Below, piece by piece: positions 42,842 to 50,772 of a DNA stretch of 53,750 nucleotides. Positions within the stretch are counted from its first letter, which is position 1. Every line of letters starts with the position of its first letter. Origin of the DNA: Pseudomonas sp. GM48 (GTDB lineage Bacteria; Pseudomonadota; Gammaproteobacteria; Pseudomonadales; Pseudomonadaceae); contig NZ_AKJM01000109.1 in NCBI RefSeq assembly GCF_000282335.1, forward strand, positions 1 through 53,750, given 5' to 3'. The position numbers and the translations under genes are program-made. The notes under the pieces were generated by a model, which did not search any database, was not told where the DNA came from, and saw only the letters and a list, made by a program, of their open reading frames with translations.

Positions 42842-44761
42842 CTAGACCCTGAAATGACTCACCATCATCTGCAACTGATTGCCCAGCCGCGCCAGTTCAA
42901 CACTCGACGCCGCCGTTTCATCGCTGGCAGCAGCAGTCTGTTCGGACACGTCACGCACGTTGATAATGCTGCGGCTGATCTCTTCGGCCACGGCGCTTTG
43001 CTGTTCGGCGGCGGCGGCGATTTGCTGGTTCATCGACTGGATGTTGGACACTGTGCGGGTGATGTTCTCCAGTGACTCGCCAGCCTTGCGGGTCAGGGCC
43101 ACGCTGCTGTCGGTGAGGACGCGGCTGTTATTCATCACCGCCGACACTTGCTGCGTGCCGTTCTGCAGGCCGGCCACCAGGCCTTCGATTTCCTCGGTGG
43201 ATTTCTGCGTGCGCTGGGCCAGGCCACGAACCTCGTCGGCCACCACGGCAAAACCACGACCGGCCTCACCGGCGCGGGCTGCTTCAATGGCGGCATTGAG
43301 CGCCAGCAGGTTGGTCTGTTCGGCCACGGCCTTGATCACGTCCATGACGCTGCCGATCTTGTCGCTTTCCTGTTGCAACACGCTCATGGCTTCGGTGGAG
43401 CGCACCACTTCGCTGGCCAGGCGTTCGATCTGGGCGATGGCTTCGTTGACCACTTTGTCACCCTCACGGGCTTCGCCGTCCGCCGCGGCAGCGGCTTGCG
43501 AGGCTTCTTCAGCGTTGCGCGCGACTTCCTGCACGGTGGCGGTCATCTCGTGCATGGCGGTCGCGACCTGATCGGTCTCGACTTTCTGGCTGTTGACCCC
43601 GGCGCTGGTCTGTTCGGTCACGGCCGACAGCTCTTCAGCGGCGCTGGCGATCTGGGTCACGCCGTCGCGGATGCCGCTGATCAAGTCGCGCAGGGTCACG
43701 CCCATGCGCGCGATGCCTTGCTGCAACACGCCGAGTTCGTCGCGGCGGGTAACCAGGACGTTTTGGGACAAGTCACCGCTGGCGATGCGATCGACCACCG
43801 CCAGGGTTTCACGCAATGGGCGGGTGATCTGGCGAGTGATGACCACGGCGGCAATGATGCCCACCAGCAACGCCAGTAACGTACTGATCAGTTGCAGAGT
43901 GCGCGCCCGGGCGCTTTCGGCGTCACGGCGGTCGAGCTGGATCTGGTACAACTGATCGCTCTGGGACACGATGGCGACGCCCTGGTCGGTCATTTCCTTG
44001 CGCGCCTGCACCGCGTCATTGTTGGCGGCCTTGTAGGCCTGCAAGGCACTGCGGTAGTTGCCCAGTGCAGCTTCCAGCCGATGCAGGGCGTCTTGCTGGG
44101 TATCGGCGAACTGTGCGTTCAACAGTTTCAGGCTGGCGATGGCCGCGTCCAGTTGGCCGACGGCTTTTTGCTCGGTCTCGGCGTTGGTGGTGGCGGTATA
44201 GCCGCGCACTTCGTAGCGGGCCAGCAGGAACGCTTCCTTGGCCGCGGTGATGGCCTGGAACTGCTCGAAGCGCTGGTCGCTTAACGGCATTTGCTGCACG
44301 CGGGCGTTGATGTCGTTGATCAGCGTGTTGGCGGTTTCGGCGCTGGTGCTCATGGCATCACGGGCGCTGTTACCGGTGCGATAGGCGTTGCGCATTTTGT
44401 CGAGGGACGTCTTGTAGGCATCGATGACGGCGCCCTGCTCCCTGAGCAGCTTGAGGTTTTCCGGGCTCTTGAACTTCGCCAGCAGGGCTTGCTGCTGAGC
44501 CGAGAAGGCGTCGAGGGTGGTCTGCACGGTCTGCGCGGCGGTTTCGTCGCCGTTGGTCAGCATGTACTGCAGGCGAACCACGCGCAGCTTGGTCAAGCCG
44601 CCATTGAGCTGGGTGATGTCGCTCATCCAGTTGCTGCGGTCAATCAACCCGCCCAGGCTGGTCCAGCCGGTCAGGGCGAGGACGCAGGTCAGTGCCAGAA
44701 CCAGGCCAAATCCCAGGCCCAGTTTCAGGTTCACGCTGATGTTGCCGAACCAGCTATTCAT
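42842..44761 (-). CDS. Methyl-accepting chemotaxis protein
   Basis: This 639-aa inner-membrane chemoreceptor has TM1 near residues 12-33 (LKLGLGFGLVLALTCVLALT), a periplasmic four-helix-bundle type sensor to about residue 280, and TM2 near 285-305 (LLALLVGIIAAVVI). A HAMP domain follows (TRPLRETLAVVDRIASGDLS), and then the signalling coil with the conserved tip EQTNLLALNAAIEAARAGE and GFAVVADEVR. There is no C-terminal CheR/CheB pentapeptide. The ligand is unknown. ATG 44761 is preceded by GGAGGAA. The gene stands alone. Confidence 0.93.
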   Translation of the reverse strand: MNSWFGNISVNLKLGLGFGLVLALTCVLALTGWTSLGGLIDRSNWMSDITQLNGGLTKLRVVRLQYMLTNGDETAAQTVQTTLDAFSAQQQALLAKFKSPENLKLLREQGAVIDAYKTSLDKMRNAYRTGNSARDAMSTSAETANTLINDINARVQQMPLSDQRFEQFQAITAAKEAFLLARYEVRGYTATTNAETEQKAVGQLDAAIASLKLLNAQFADTQQDALHRLEAALGNYRSALQAYKAANNDAVQARKEMTDQGVAIVSQSDQLYQIQLDRRDAESARARTLQLISTLLALLVGIIAAVVITRQITRPLRETLAVVDRIASGDLSQNVLVTRRDELGVLQQGIARMGVTLRDLISGIRDGVTQIASAAEELSAVTEQTSAGVNSQKVETDQVATAMHEMTATVQEVARNAEEASQAAAAADGEAREGDKVVNEAIAQIERLASEVVRSTEAMSVLQQESDKIGSVMDVIKAVAEQTNLLALNAAIEAARAGEAGRGFAVVADEVRGLAQRTQKSTEEIEGLVAGLQNGTQQVSAVMNNSRVLTDSSVALTRKAGESLENITRTVSNIQSMNQQIAAAAEQQSAVAEEISRSIINVRDVSEQTAAASDETAASSVELARLGNQLQMMVSHFRV

Positions 44762-44922
44762 CAAATTCCTCCAGGAACGTAGTGCTTCTTGTTTGTCGGT
44801 TGGCTGGAAGATTGTTTTTTTTGGGGGCCGCCAAGCTGTGTAAGCAGGATGTATCGGCCGCAATCCCTGGAGCTGAAAGGATTTTGTCGAACGGATTCTG
44901 TAACAAAATTTTTACAGCGTTT

Positions 44923-44949
44923 TTAAGCTTTTTTTCACATGCGTTTCAC
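44923..44949 (+). promoter_or_regulatory. ColR-like box / OmpR-class direct repeat before the phosphatase genes
   Basis: TTAAGCTTTTTTTCAC at 44923-44938 fits the ColR consensus YYNASNNYTTTTTCAC as I remember it from P. putida. TTTCAC recurs 11 bp later (44944-44949), the spacing used by OmpR-family response regulators. The start of the histidine phosphatase is 84 bp downstream. Confidence 0.4.
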
Positions 44950-45021
44950 CAGTCACCGACGCATGTTTCTCTAACCTTGCGGGATCTAATGGGGTGGTGT
45001 TTGCCGGCGAGGCGGCTTGAT

Positions 45022-45693
45022 GTGGAATTAAGACTGAGTCTTTTCGGGATAAAACGCTCGATCGATCTGAACCGTTTCGCCCGCTATCGCAACGCTGCTG
45101 TGGTGTTGGCCTCGGCGCTGCTGGTTATCCCGCTGACCGTGTTTTTGCTGCGTCCCGCCACCGCGCCGGACCTGGCTCACGGCAATGTGGCCGGTGCACA
45201 GGCGCTGATGACGGGATGGGCCAAGGGCGACGTGATCGTACTGGTGCGCCACGTCGAGCGCTGCGACCACTCCTCTGCGCCGTGCCTGGTTGGTAACGAT
45301 GGCATTACCGAGCGCTCTCGCCGTGTTGCCGAGAGCCTTGGGGCTCAGTTCAAACACCTGGGCCTGGACAAGGCCGATATCTACAACAGCCCGATCCTGC
45401 GCACGGCACAGACCGCCAACTTCATGTTCAACAAGGTCGGCACGGGCGAAGACTGGCTGATCATTTGCAAGGGCACCATGCTGCGCGACGCGTTGGCGCA
45501 CAAGGTTGCCGGACGTAACCTGGTTCTGGTGACCCACAGCGAATGCATGGAGCAACTGGAAATAGACCTCAAGTTACCGCCTTCGACCCTGGGGTATGGC
45601 GCTTCACTGTTTATTTCCGCCGAAACCCCGCAAACTCCGCGCATGCTTGGTTTCATCGATGCTTCTGACTGGAGCTCGGTGAGTACTCATTGA
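45022..45693 (+). CDS. Membrane-anchored histidine phosphatase family protein
   Basis: This 223-aa branch-2-like histidine phosphatase has the phosphate pocket LVRHVERCDH (R76, H77; the usual RHG is RHV here), SPILRTAQT (R127) and VTHSECME (H172). A single N-terminal hydrophobic segment near residues 24-43 would anchor it with the catalytic part outside the cytoplasm. It resembles Ais/PmrG-type enzymes that act on lipopolysaccharide core phosphate, but the substrate is not proven. I take GTG 45022 (GAGG nine bases upstream); the frame is open much further back, through sequence that looks like promoter. A PAP2 gene follows after 34 bp. Confidence 0.8.
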   Translation: MELRLSLFGIKRSIDLNRFARYRNAAVVLASALLVIPLTVFLLRPATAPDLAHGNVAGAQALMTGWAKGDVIVLVRHVERCDHSSAPCLVGNDGITERSRRVAESLGAQFKHLGLDKADIYNSPILRTAQTANFMFNKVGTGEDWLIICKGTMLRDALAHKVAGRNLVLVTHSECMEQLEIDLKLPPSTLGYGASLFISAETPQTPRMLGFIDASDWSSVSTH

Positions 45694-45727
45694 GTTTCTC
45701 CCTCTTCTTTTTGAATCAGGATTCACA

Positions 45728-46561
45728 ATGCTGACCGCTTCTCGCTACCGCTTTTACTGGGTGAATTTCGGTATTCCTCTGGCCTGCGCGGTCGTGGTGT
45801 TCCTGATGTTCGACATGACCAAAATCGACATCGCGTTCAACAACTATTTTTTTGATCCGCTGACGCAGACGTACCCGCTGGACCAGGTTCATCTGTTCGA
45901 AAAAATTACCCATAAGTGGGCGCGGATCATCCCGAACTGGACGGGCGAGATTGCGATTATCGGGGCCTTGCTGTCATTTCTCTGGCCGCGCCTGAAGGCC
46001 GAAAAGCATTCGAAAATCATCGCCTTCCTGGAAAAAATCAAAGTCGCACCGGTGCTGCGCTTTGCCACCCGGCACCGTCGCGATTTTCTCTACGTGGTGT
46101 TCGCGTTCTCCATCAGCACCGGGGTAATTCACTACCTCAAGGGCCACACCAGCGTGTACTGCCCGATCGAGACCACCCTGTACGGCGGCAAAATGGAGCA
46201 CGTCGAGTGGTACGAGAATTTCGACCTGCTGAAAGTTGCCGGTCCGGGGCGCTGCTGGCCGGGCGGGCACGCGTCGGGCGGGTTCACCATGCTGGCGTTG
46301 TACTTCGTGGCTCGTCGCTACCGCTGGCGCTATTCGAAAGCGATCATGTACGGCTCGCTGACCCTCGGTTTCATCTATGGCACCACGCGGGTACTGCAAG
46401 GCTGGCACTACATGTCCCACACCTTATGGGCCGGGATCTTTGTGTGGCTGGCGTGTTTGCTGACGGCGCTGGCGTTTTACGGGCGGGCACGGCTGGAAAT
46501 GCCGGTGCTCAAGAGCAGGGAAAAAACGGTGTTGCCGGCTCAGCCTCAGTCTGTGAATTGA
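45728..46561 (+). CDS. PAP2-superfamily membrane phosphatase
   Basis: This 277-aa membrane phosphatase has several hydrophobic segments. The PAP2 histidine motif is GRCWPGGHASGG (H181). The last motif reads TRVLQGWHYMSHTLWAG, with R221 and H227 as expected but H231 where most PAP2 enzymes have aspartate. The subfamily is thus the acid phosphatase-like one often adjacent to lipid A or phosphoethanolamine genes. Likely substrates are undecaprenyl, phosphatidyl or lipid A phosphates. It forms a probable operon with the histidine phosphatase and ends at a clear terminator (46580-46613). Confidence 0.87.
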   Translation: MLTASRYRFYWVNFGIPLACAVVVFLMFDMTKIDIAFNNYFFDPLTQTYPLDQVHLFEKITHKWARIIPNWTGEIAIIGALLSFLWPRLKAEKHSKIIAFLEKIKVAPVLRFATRHRRDFLYVVFAFSISTGVIHYLKGHTSVYCPIETTLYGGKMEHVEWYENFDLLKVAGPGRCWPGGHASGGFTMLALYFVARRYRWRYSKAIMYGSLTLGFIYGTTRVLQGWHYMSHTLWAGIFVWLACLLTALAFYGRARLEMPVLKSREKTVLPAQPQSVN

Positions 46562-46579
46562 GCTGACGATTGAACCGCA

Positions 46580-46613
46580 AAACCCGCAATCCGAAAGGGC
46601 TGCGGGTTTTTTG
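46580..46613 (+). terminator. Intrinsic terminator after the PAP2 gene
   Basis: AACCCGCA and TGCGGGTT form an 8-bp stem that runs into TTTTTTGTTG. It lies 20 bp after the stop. Confidence 0.85.
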
Positions 46614-46771
46614 TTGTCCGGGATTCCGTGAAGAACCAAAAAACAGGCCGAGAAAAAGTATACGGAACGATTTCTTAACAAAATGTGAACAAATACTGTG
46701 ATCCATTGGGGGTGTAGATCGCTCTTCATTTCGCCACCCTGCCTGGCTTTCCAAGCCCTGTGAGCCCCTGA

Positions 46772-47824
46772 TTGAAACGCACAGTTTCCCCCTCGATTTC
46801 TGCAAAACGTTCGGTGCCTGTAAGGATCGTGCTTTGCTCCGGCGTCGCTCTCGTTGTTCTGTTATTCGTCGGTGGTTTTTGGTTGTTCACGCCACCATCG
46901 CCCTATGTTCCGCTGAGCGGTCTGGACCCTGCATCGGTTTCGATGATCGCGGTGGGTGACCAGGGCAGTGGTGACTTGCAGCAGTGGCGGGTGGGGCAAG
47001 CCATGGAGCGGGTTGCGTCCAGAGAGGGGCGCCTGGACATGGTGGTGTTCCTGGGCGACAACTTCTACGGCAAGCCATTGACCAGTACCCACGACTTCCA
47101 CTGGGAAACCCGATTCGAGCGTGTCTATTGGGGACACTGGCTTAGCCATGTGCCGTCTTACGCGGTGCTGGGTAACCACGATTACCCGGTGTCGCAAAAA
47201 TACGAAATTGAGTACGGCCAACAGCACAAGGGTTCGGGTCGCTGGCAGATGCCGGCGAATTTCTACGTCAGGGATTTCGGTAACGTCGACGGGCGGCCAT
47301 TGGTGCGGATGGTGTTCCTCGATACCTCGGCGCCACGTGAACGTTTGCAGCAGCAAATCGACTTTATCGATCAGGCGTTCCAGGCACCCGGACCTGCTCC
47401 GGTTTGGCGAATAGCCGCGTCCCATCACCCGGTGCGCAATCAAGGCGAGCATGGCGAGGAGTCGGATCTGGTCACCCGGCTCTTGCCAGTGCTGGAACGC
47501 AACCACGTCGATATGCTTTTGTCAGGTCATGACCACAACCAGCAATTGCTGTTGCGTGCAGGTGAACCCGCGTGGGTCATTTCCGGGGCGGGTGGCAAGA
47601 GGCTGAGTGCTGTGAACGAGCCAACACCGGATAGCACGTTTACTGCTTCGCGGGCTGGTTTTGCCAAACTCGACCTGAGTGCCACTCAATTGCGGCTGGG
47701 TTATTACAACGACCGAGGCGAGCTGGAATCCGGCTATCGCTGGGCCAGAGACTGCCAGTGGATGGCCAAAGGCTGTTTGCTGCCCGAGCAATCGGAAGGG
47801 AGCGTCGTGCGGTTGGCACAGTGA
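46772..47824 (+). CDS. Calcineurin-like metallophosphoesterase, purple acid phosphatase type
   Basis: This protein of up to 350 aa has an N-terminal signal anchor near residues 18-39 and a calcineurin fold outside the cytoplasm. All five metal motifs are visible: GDQGSGD (D63), GDNFY (D96-Y99), GNHDY (N135, H136), SHHP (H218-H219) and GHDH (H253, H255). GDNFY, which includes the metal-bridging aspartate and the tyrosine ligand, points to the tartrate-resistant acid phosphatase group. The start is uncertain: TTG 46772 is the first choice, and GTG at 46814 or 46829 are alternatives. No terminator is seen directly after it. Confidence 0.85.
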   Translation: MKRTVSPSISAKRSVPVRIVLCSGVALVVLLFVGGFWLFTPPSPYVPLSGLDPASVSMIAVGDQGSGDLQQWRVGQAMERVASREGRLDMVVFLGDNFYGKPLTSTHDFHWETRFERVYWGHWLSHVPSYAVLGNHDYPVSQKYEIEYGQQHKGSGRWQMPANFYVRDFGNVDGRPLVRMVFLDTSAPRERLQQQIDFIDQAFQAPGPAPVWRIAASHHPVRNQGEHGEESDLVTRLLPVLERNHVDMLLSGHDHNQQLLLRAGEPAWVISGAGGKRLSAVNEPTPDSTFTASRAGFAKLDLSATQLRLGYYNDRGELESGYRWARDCQWMAKGCLLPEQSEGSVVRLAQ

Positions 47825-47868
47825 TGGACGGATACAACCGGTGGTGGCTGTCAGGCCAGTTCGCAGGC

Positions 47869-47894
47869 AAAAAAAAGCCCGCGGGAGGGCGGGC
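47869..47894 (-). terminator. Terminator on the minus strand after the DUF2252 gene
   Basis: GCCCGC and GCGGGC form a 6-bp stem. Read on the minus strand it ends in eight T. It lies 110 bp past the stop of the leftward DUF2252 gene. Confidence 0.7.
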
Positions 47895-48003
47895 AAACCG
47901 TAGTTTCTTGAATGAGCGCGGGCAATGTACAGGTAGCAGCGGAGCAATGGGGTGAAGAAAAATTCATCTCGATCAACGCCCCGCGCCAGCGCTTGCGATA
48001 CGG

Positions 48004-49410
48004 CTATGGCAAATGATCCGCGGTAAAGTCGGCTTCCGACCGTGCACGCAATCGACCCTTGCGACAGGCTTGCTGGAACTGCTCGAAATCGCGCTCGTTC
48101 TGCTCGGTATAGCCTTGGGCATATTTATAGAACGCGTCGGCCAGTGCGTCGCTCTTGCCGATGTAGCCGCTGATCACCGCCGCGCGCCCGGAAGACTTGG
48201 CGTGGGCGCGAGCCAGGGCCCGGCCACAGAGCCGGCCATAGGCCGCGAATGCGTCGCCGTCGAAGGTCTCGAGTTCGGCGGAGATTTTCATATCGCGCAA
48301 TTGCCGCACATAGAAATGTCGCCCGCTGGGACCGGTGGTCCAGCCTAGGAACAAGTCGCTGGCCGATTGCATCAACCGCTGACCGTCGACCACCCGCTGC
48401 CCCTCATGCCGCACCCGTGACTTGGTCTTCACGTAGCCCGTGAGCACCGAACGCCGTGCTTCCTTGAATTGCAGGAACAGCGGGAACTCTTGATCGTCGG
48501 TCAACAGCGCCACCAGACAACGGGTGCCGACACTGCCGACGCCCACCACTTTGAACGCCATGTCTTGAACGTGAAACCGCGAGACCAGATCGCGACGGTC
48601 CGCTTGCAGGGTGCCGCGATAGTCGCGCATGAAGGTGTCGTAGAGCGGGCGCCAGTCCGAGAGGCGCAACCAGTCATCATCGGCGCCCAGCAGCGTAGTG
48701 TTTTTATGCAGGTGGAAAATTTCCGGCAGGTCATCGCGAATGATCAGACGACCATGGGCGTCGCGTTCGCTGATTTTTGGCAGCAGTTCGGCATGGGCGC
48801 GACGTTCGGCTTTGGCAATGGCGCGTTCCACATGTTCCAGGGTGCTTTTGTTGGCCTGCGCCAGCAGGTCGTCATAGCTGATGGATTCGTACCAGGTTTC
48901 CAGCGCACTCTGTTCGGCGCACTCCAGCATGGTCTGCTGATAGGCTTGCACCACTTCGTGGCAGATCGTTTCCTCAACGGATTCCCCATGGCGCAAGTCG
49001 CGGGCGGCCACCAGGAAGCTCGCAACCAGGCGTTTCAAGTCCCACTCCCACGGCCCGGGATGGGCTTCGTCGAAGTCGTTGACGCTGAACAGCAGGTTGC
49101 GTTCGGGCGTTGCGAAACCACCGAAATTCATCAGGTGGCAATCACCACAAATCGGCAAAACCAACCCCATGTTCGAAGTGCCCGCCAGGTCGTGGGCCTG
49201 CAACAGTGCGTTGCCACGATAGAAGGTGAAAGGCGACACCAGCATGCGCCCGTAGCGCAACTCCACCAGTGATTTGATGCGGCCTTCACTCGACACCTTG
49301 ATCAGCGGAATTGGGTCGCGGTCAACATTTCCCAGGGTTGCCTGTGAACTGCGCGGGCAGTTCTTGCGCGCATCCCTGCCTTGTTTCAAGCGAGCTGTCA
49401 GGGTGGTCAT
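48004..49410 (-). CDS. DUF2252 protein (kinase-like fold, function unknown)
   Basis: This 468-aa DUF2252 protein is likely cytoplasmic (no signal or membrane segment seen). Conserved parts are RYGRMLVSPFTFYRG near residues 52-66, GDCHLMNFGGFATPERN near 89-105, and VNDFDEAHPGPWEWDLKRL near 110-128. The GDxHxxN and DFD motifs look like the catalytic and metal loops of aminoglycoside-kinase-like enzymes, so a phosphotransferase is possible, but no substrate is known to me. It starts 142 bp from the divergent YeeE gene. The ATG is supported by family N-terminal pattern only. Confidence 0.87.
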   Translation of the reverse strand: MTTLTARLKQGRDARKNCPRSSQATLGNVDRDPIPLIKVSSEGRIKSLVELRYGRMLVSPFTFYRGNALLQAHDLAGTSNMGLVLPICGDCHLMNFGGFATPERNLLFSVNDFDEAHPGPWEWDLKRLVASFLVAARDLRHGESVEETICHEVVQAYQQTMLECAEQSALETWYESISYDDLLAQANKSTLEHVERAIAKAERRAHAELLPKISERDAHGRLIIRDDLPEIFHLHKNTTLLGADDDWLRLSDWRPLYDTFMRDYRGTLQADRRDLVSRFHVQDMAFKVVGVGSVGTRCLVALLTDDQEFPLFLQFKEARRSVLTGYVKTKSRVRHEGQRVVDGQRLMQSASDLFLGWTTGPSGRHFYVRQLRDMKISAELETFDGDAFAAYGRLCGRALARAHAKSSGRAAVISGYIGKSDALADAFYKYAQGYTEQNERDFEQFQQACRKGRLRARSEADFTADHLP

Positions 49411-49552
49411 GAGGGCCTATTCGACAGGTGTTGTAGGGCATATGCGGATTGAGTGTAGAAGGGCTTTTCGGGGGCATCCGAAGTGTTTGCGCAGCGGCTA
49501 CGCTCTCTCTCAGGCATCGGCACGATGTCACTGACCGGAGACAGGGAGGCCT

Positions 49553-50473
49553 GTGCTTTCACTGCTGATTTCGCTGTTGTTGGCGTTCCTTGTCGGCTGG
49601 GTGTCCCAACGCATGGGCATGTGTCTGGTCAACGCCATGGGGCTGCTGCTCAAGCGCCGGCCGACCCTGTTCGTGTCGTTGGTCAGTTGCGGTTTGTTCG
49701 GCCTGTTGCTCGCGCCGTTCTACGCCTTGTTTGGCGTCAGTCAGCCGTTGTTCATTCCCGAGGTCGGCTACTTATCGCTGGTCGGTGGCGGGCTGTTGTT
49801 CGGCCTTGCCTCGGTGCTCAATGACGGATGCAGCGTCGGCACCCTGACCAAACTCGCCAGCGGCAACCTCAACAAGGTCTTCACCATCCTCGGCTGGGTG
49901 CTGGGCATCGTGCTGTGGCATCACCTGAACATGCTGACCGAACACCGGGCGCTGCAAATGCCGATGATTACTAGCCGCCATTACTGGCTGGTTATCGGCA
50001 TCGTGCTGCTGATTTTGCTGTTTTTAATCCGGATCCACGGCGACAAACACCTGGTGCTGTCGAGCCTGCTGCTGGGCGCACTGACCAGCGCCCTCTACAC
50101 CTTCGAACCGCAGTGGACGCCCAGCGTGTTCTTTTACGATCTCTCGCAAATGTTCTGGTTGCCGGGCGAAAACATGCTGACCCGGCAACGTGTCGCGGTG
50201 TTCAGCCTGTTGCTGGGGGGCATGCTCTGTTACACATTGCATCGTCGTACGTTCAACTATCAACGGTTCGAAGCGATGACGGCAGGCAGGCATTTACTGG
50301 CCGGCGTACTCATGGGGACCGGTGCCTCGATGATGCTGGGTGGAAATGACTCGCAGATATTGTTGGTGTTTCCGACGCTGACCTGGGTGGGCGCTGTGCC
50401 GTTGGTGTCGATTGTGTTGGGGATATTGGTGGGGGTTTGGGTGAGGCGGGTGAGTAAGGCATATTCGCAATAA
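49553..50473 (+). CDS. YeeE/YedE-family membrane protein
   Basis: This 306-aa integral membrane protein has about eight to ten spans. The family has two internal repeats, each with a conserved cysteine/asparagine motif. Here these are QRMGMCLVNAMGLLLKR at the N terminus and VLNDGCSVGTLTKLASGNL near residue 95, with GGNDSQILLVFPTL as the third signature near the C terminus. Characterised relatives take up thiosulfate or transport sulfur compounds; the substrate here is unknown. It starts with GTG (49553) after GGGAGG, and is the only non-ATG start here with a textbook ribosome site. Confidence 0.85.
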   Translation: MLSLLISLLLAFLVGWVSQRMGMCLVNAMGLLLKRRPTLFVSLVSCGLFGLLLAPFYALFGVSQPLFIPEVGYLSLVGGGLLFGLASVLNDGCSVGTLTKLASGNLNKVFTILGWVLGIVLWHHLNMLTEHRALQMPMITSRHYWLVIGIVLLILLFLIRIHGDKHLVLSSLLLGALTSALYTFEPQWTPSVFFYDLSQMFWLPGENMLTRQRVAVFSLLLGGMLCYTLHRRTFNYQRFEAMTAGRHLLAGVLMGTGASMMLGGNDSQILLVFPTLTWVGAVPLVSIVLGILVGVWVRRVSKAYSQ

Positions 50474-50478
50474 TGTTC

Positions 50479-50506
50479 TGTATACGATACATTTAAAAAT
50501 AAATGT
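50479..50506 (+). promoter_or_regulatory. Nested palindromes before hipBA (probable operator)
   Basis: TGTAT-ACG-ATACA at 50479-50491 is a perfect inverted repeat. It overlaps a second one, ACATTTA-AAAA-TAAATGT at 50489-50506. They sit 15-42 bases before the HipB start, in the place where a HipB repressor would bind. Confidence 0.55.
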
Positions 50507-50520
50507 CACGGTAGCTGAAC

Positions 50521-50772
50521 ATGGAATACGTCCTGCTGATCTCTCGACTCGGTAGCCAAATACGTGAAACCCGTATCAGGCGCGGCCTGACACAAGCTCG
50601 ACTTGCTGAGCTCGCCGGTTTGACGCGGCAGAAAGTCATTGCTGTCGAGAAGGGTACCCATAGTGTTGCCATGAACGCTTATGCAAGAGTCTTGAGCGCT
50701 TTGGACTGCGAGCTCGCCGTTGTTCCGGCGACGATGCCGACCCTTGAAGAGCTTGGGGAGTTGTTCGAATGA
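50521..50772 (+). CDS. hipB: HipB-type XRE antitoxin
   Basis: This 83-aa helix-turn-helix protein is almost entirely XRE domain (LGSQIRETRIRRGLTQARLA, then GLTRQKVIAVEKG). The C-terminal tail is ...MPTLEELGELFE. It is the antitoxin and repressor of the pair. The four-base overlap with hipA (ATGA) and the palindromes upstream support this. Base composition is a little lower in GC than the core genes around it, which hints at acquisition. Confidence 0.9.
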   Translation: MEYVLLISRLGSQIRETRIRRGLTQARLAELAGLTRQKVIAVEKGTHSVAMNAYARVLSALDCELAVVPATMPTLEELGELFE

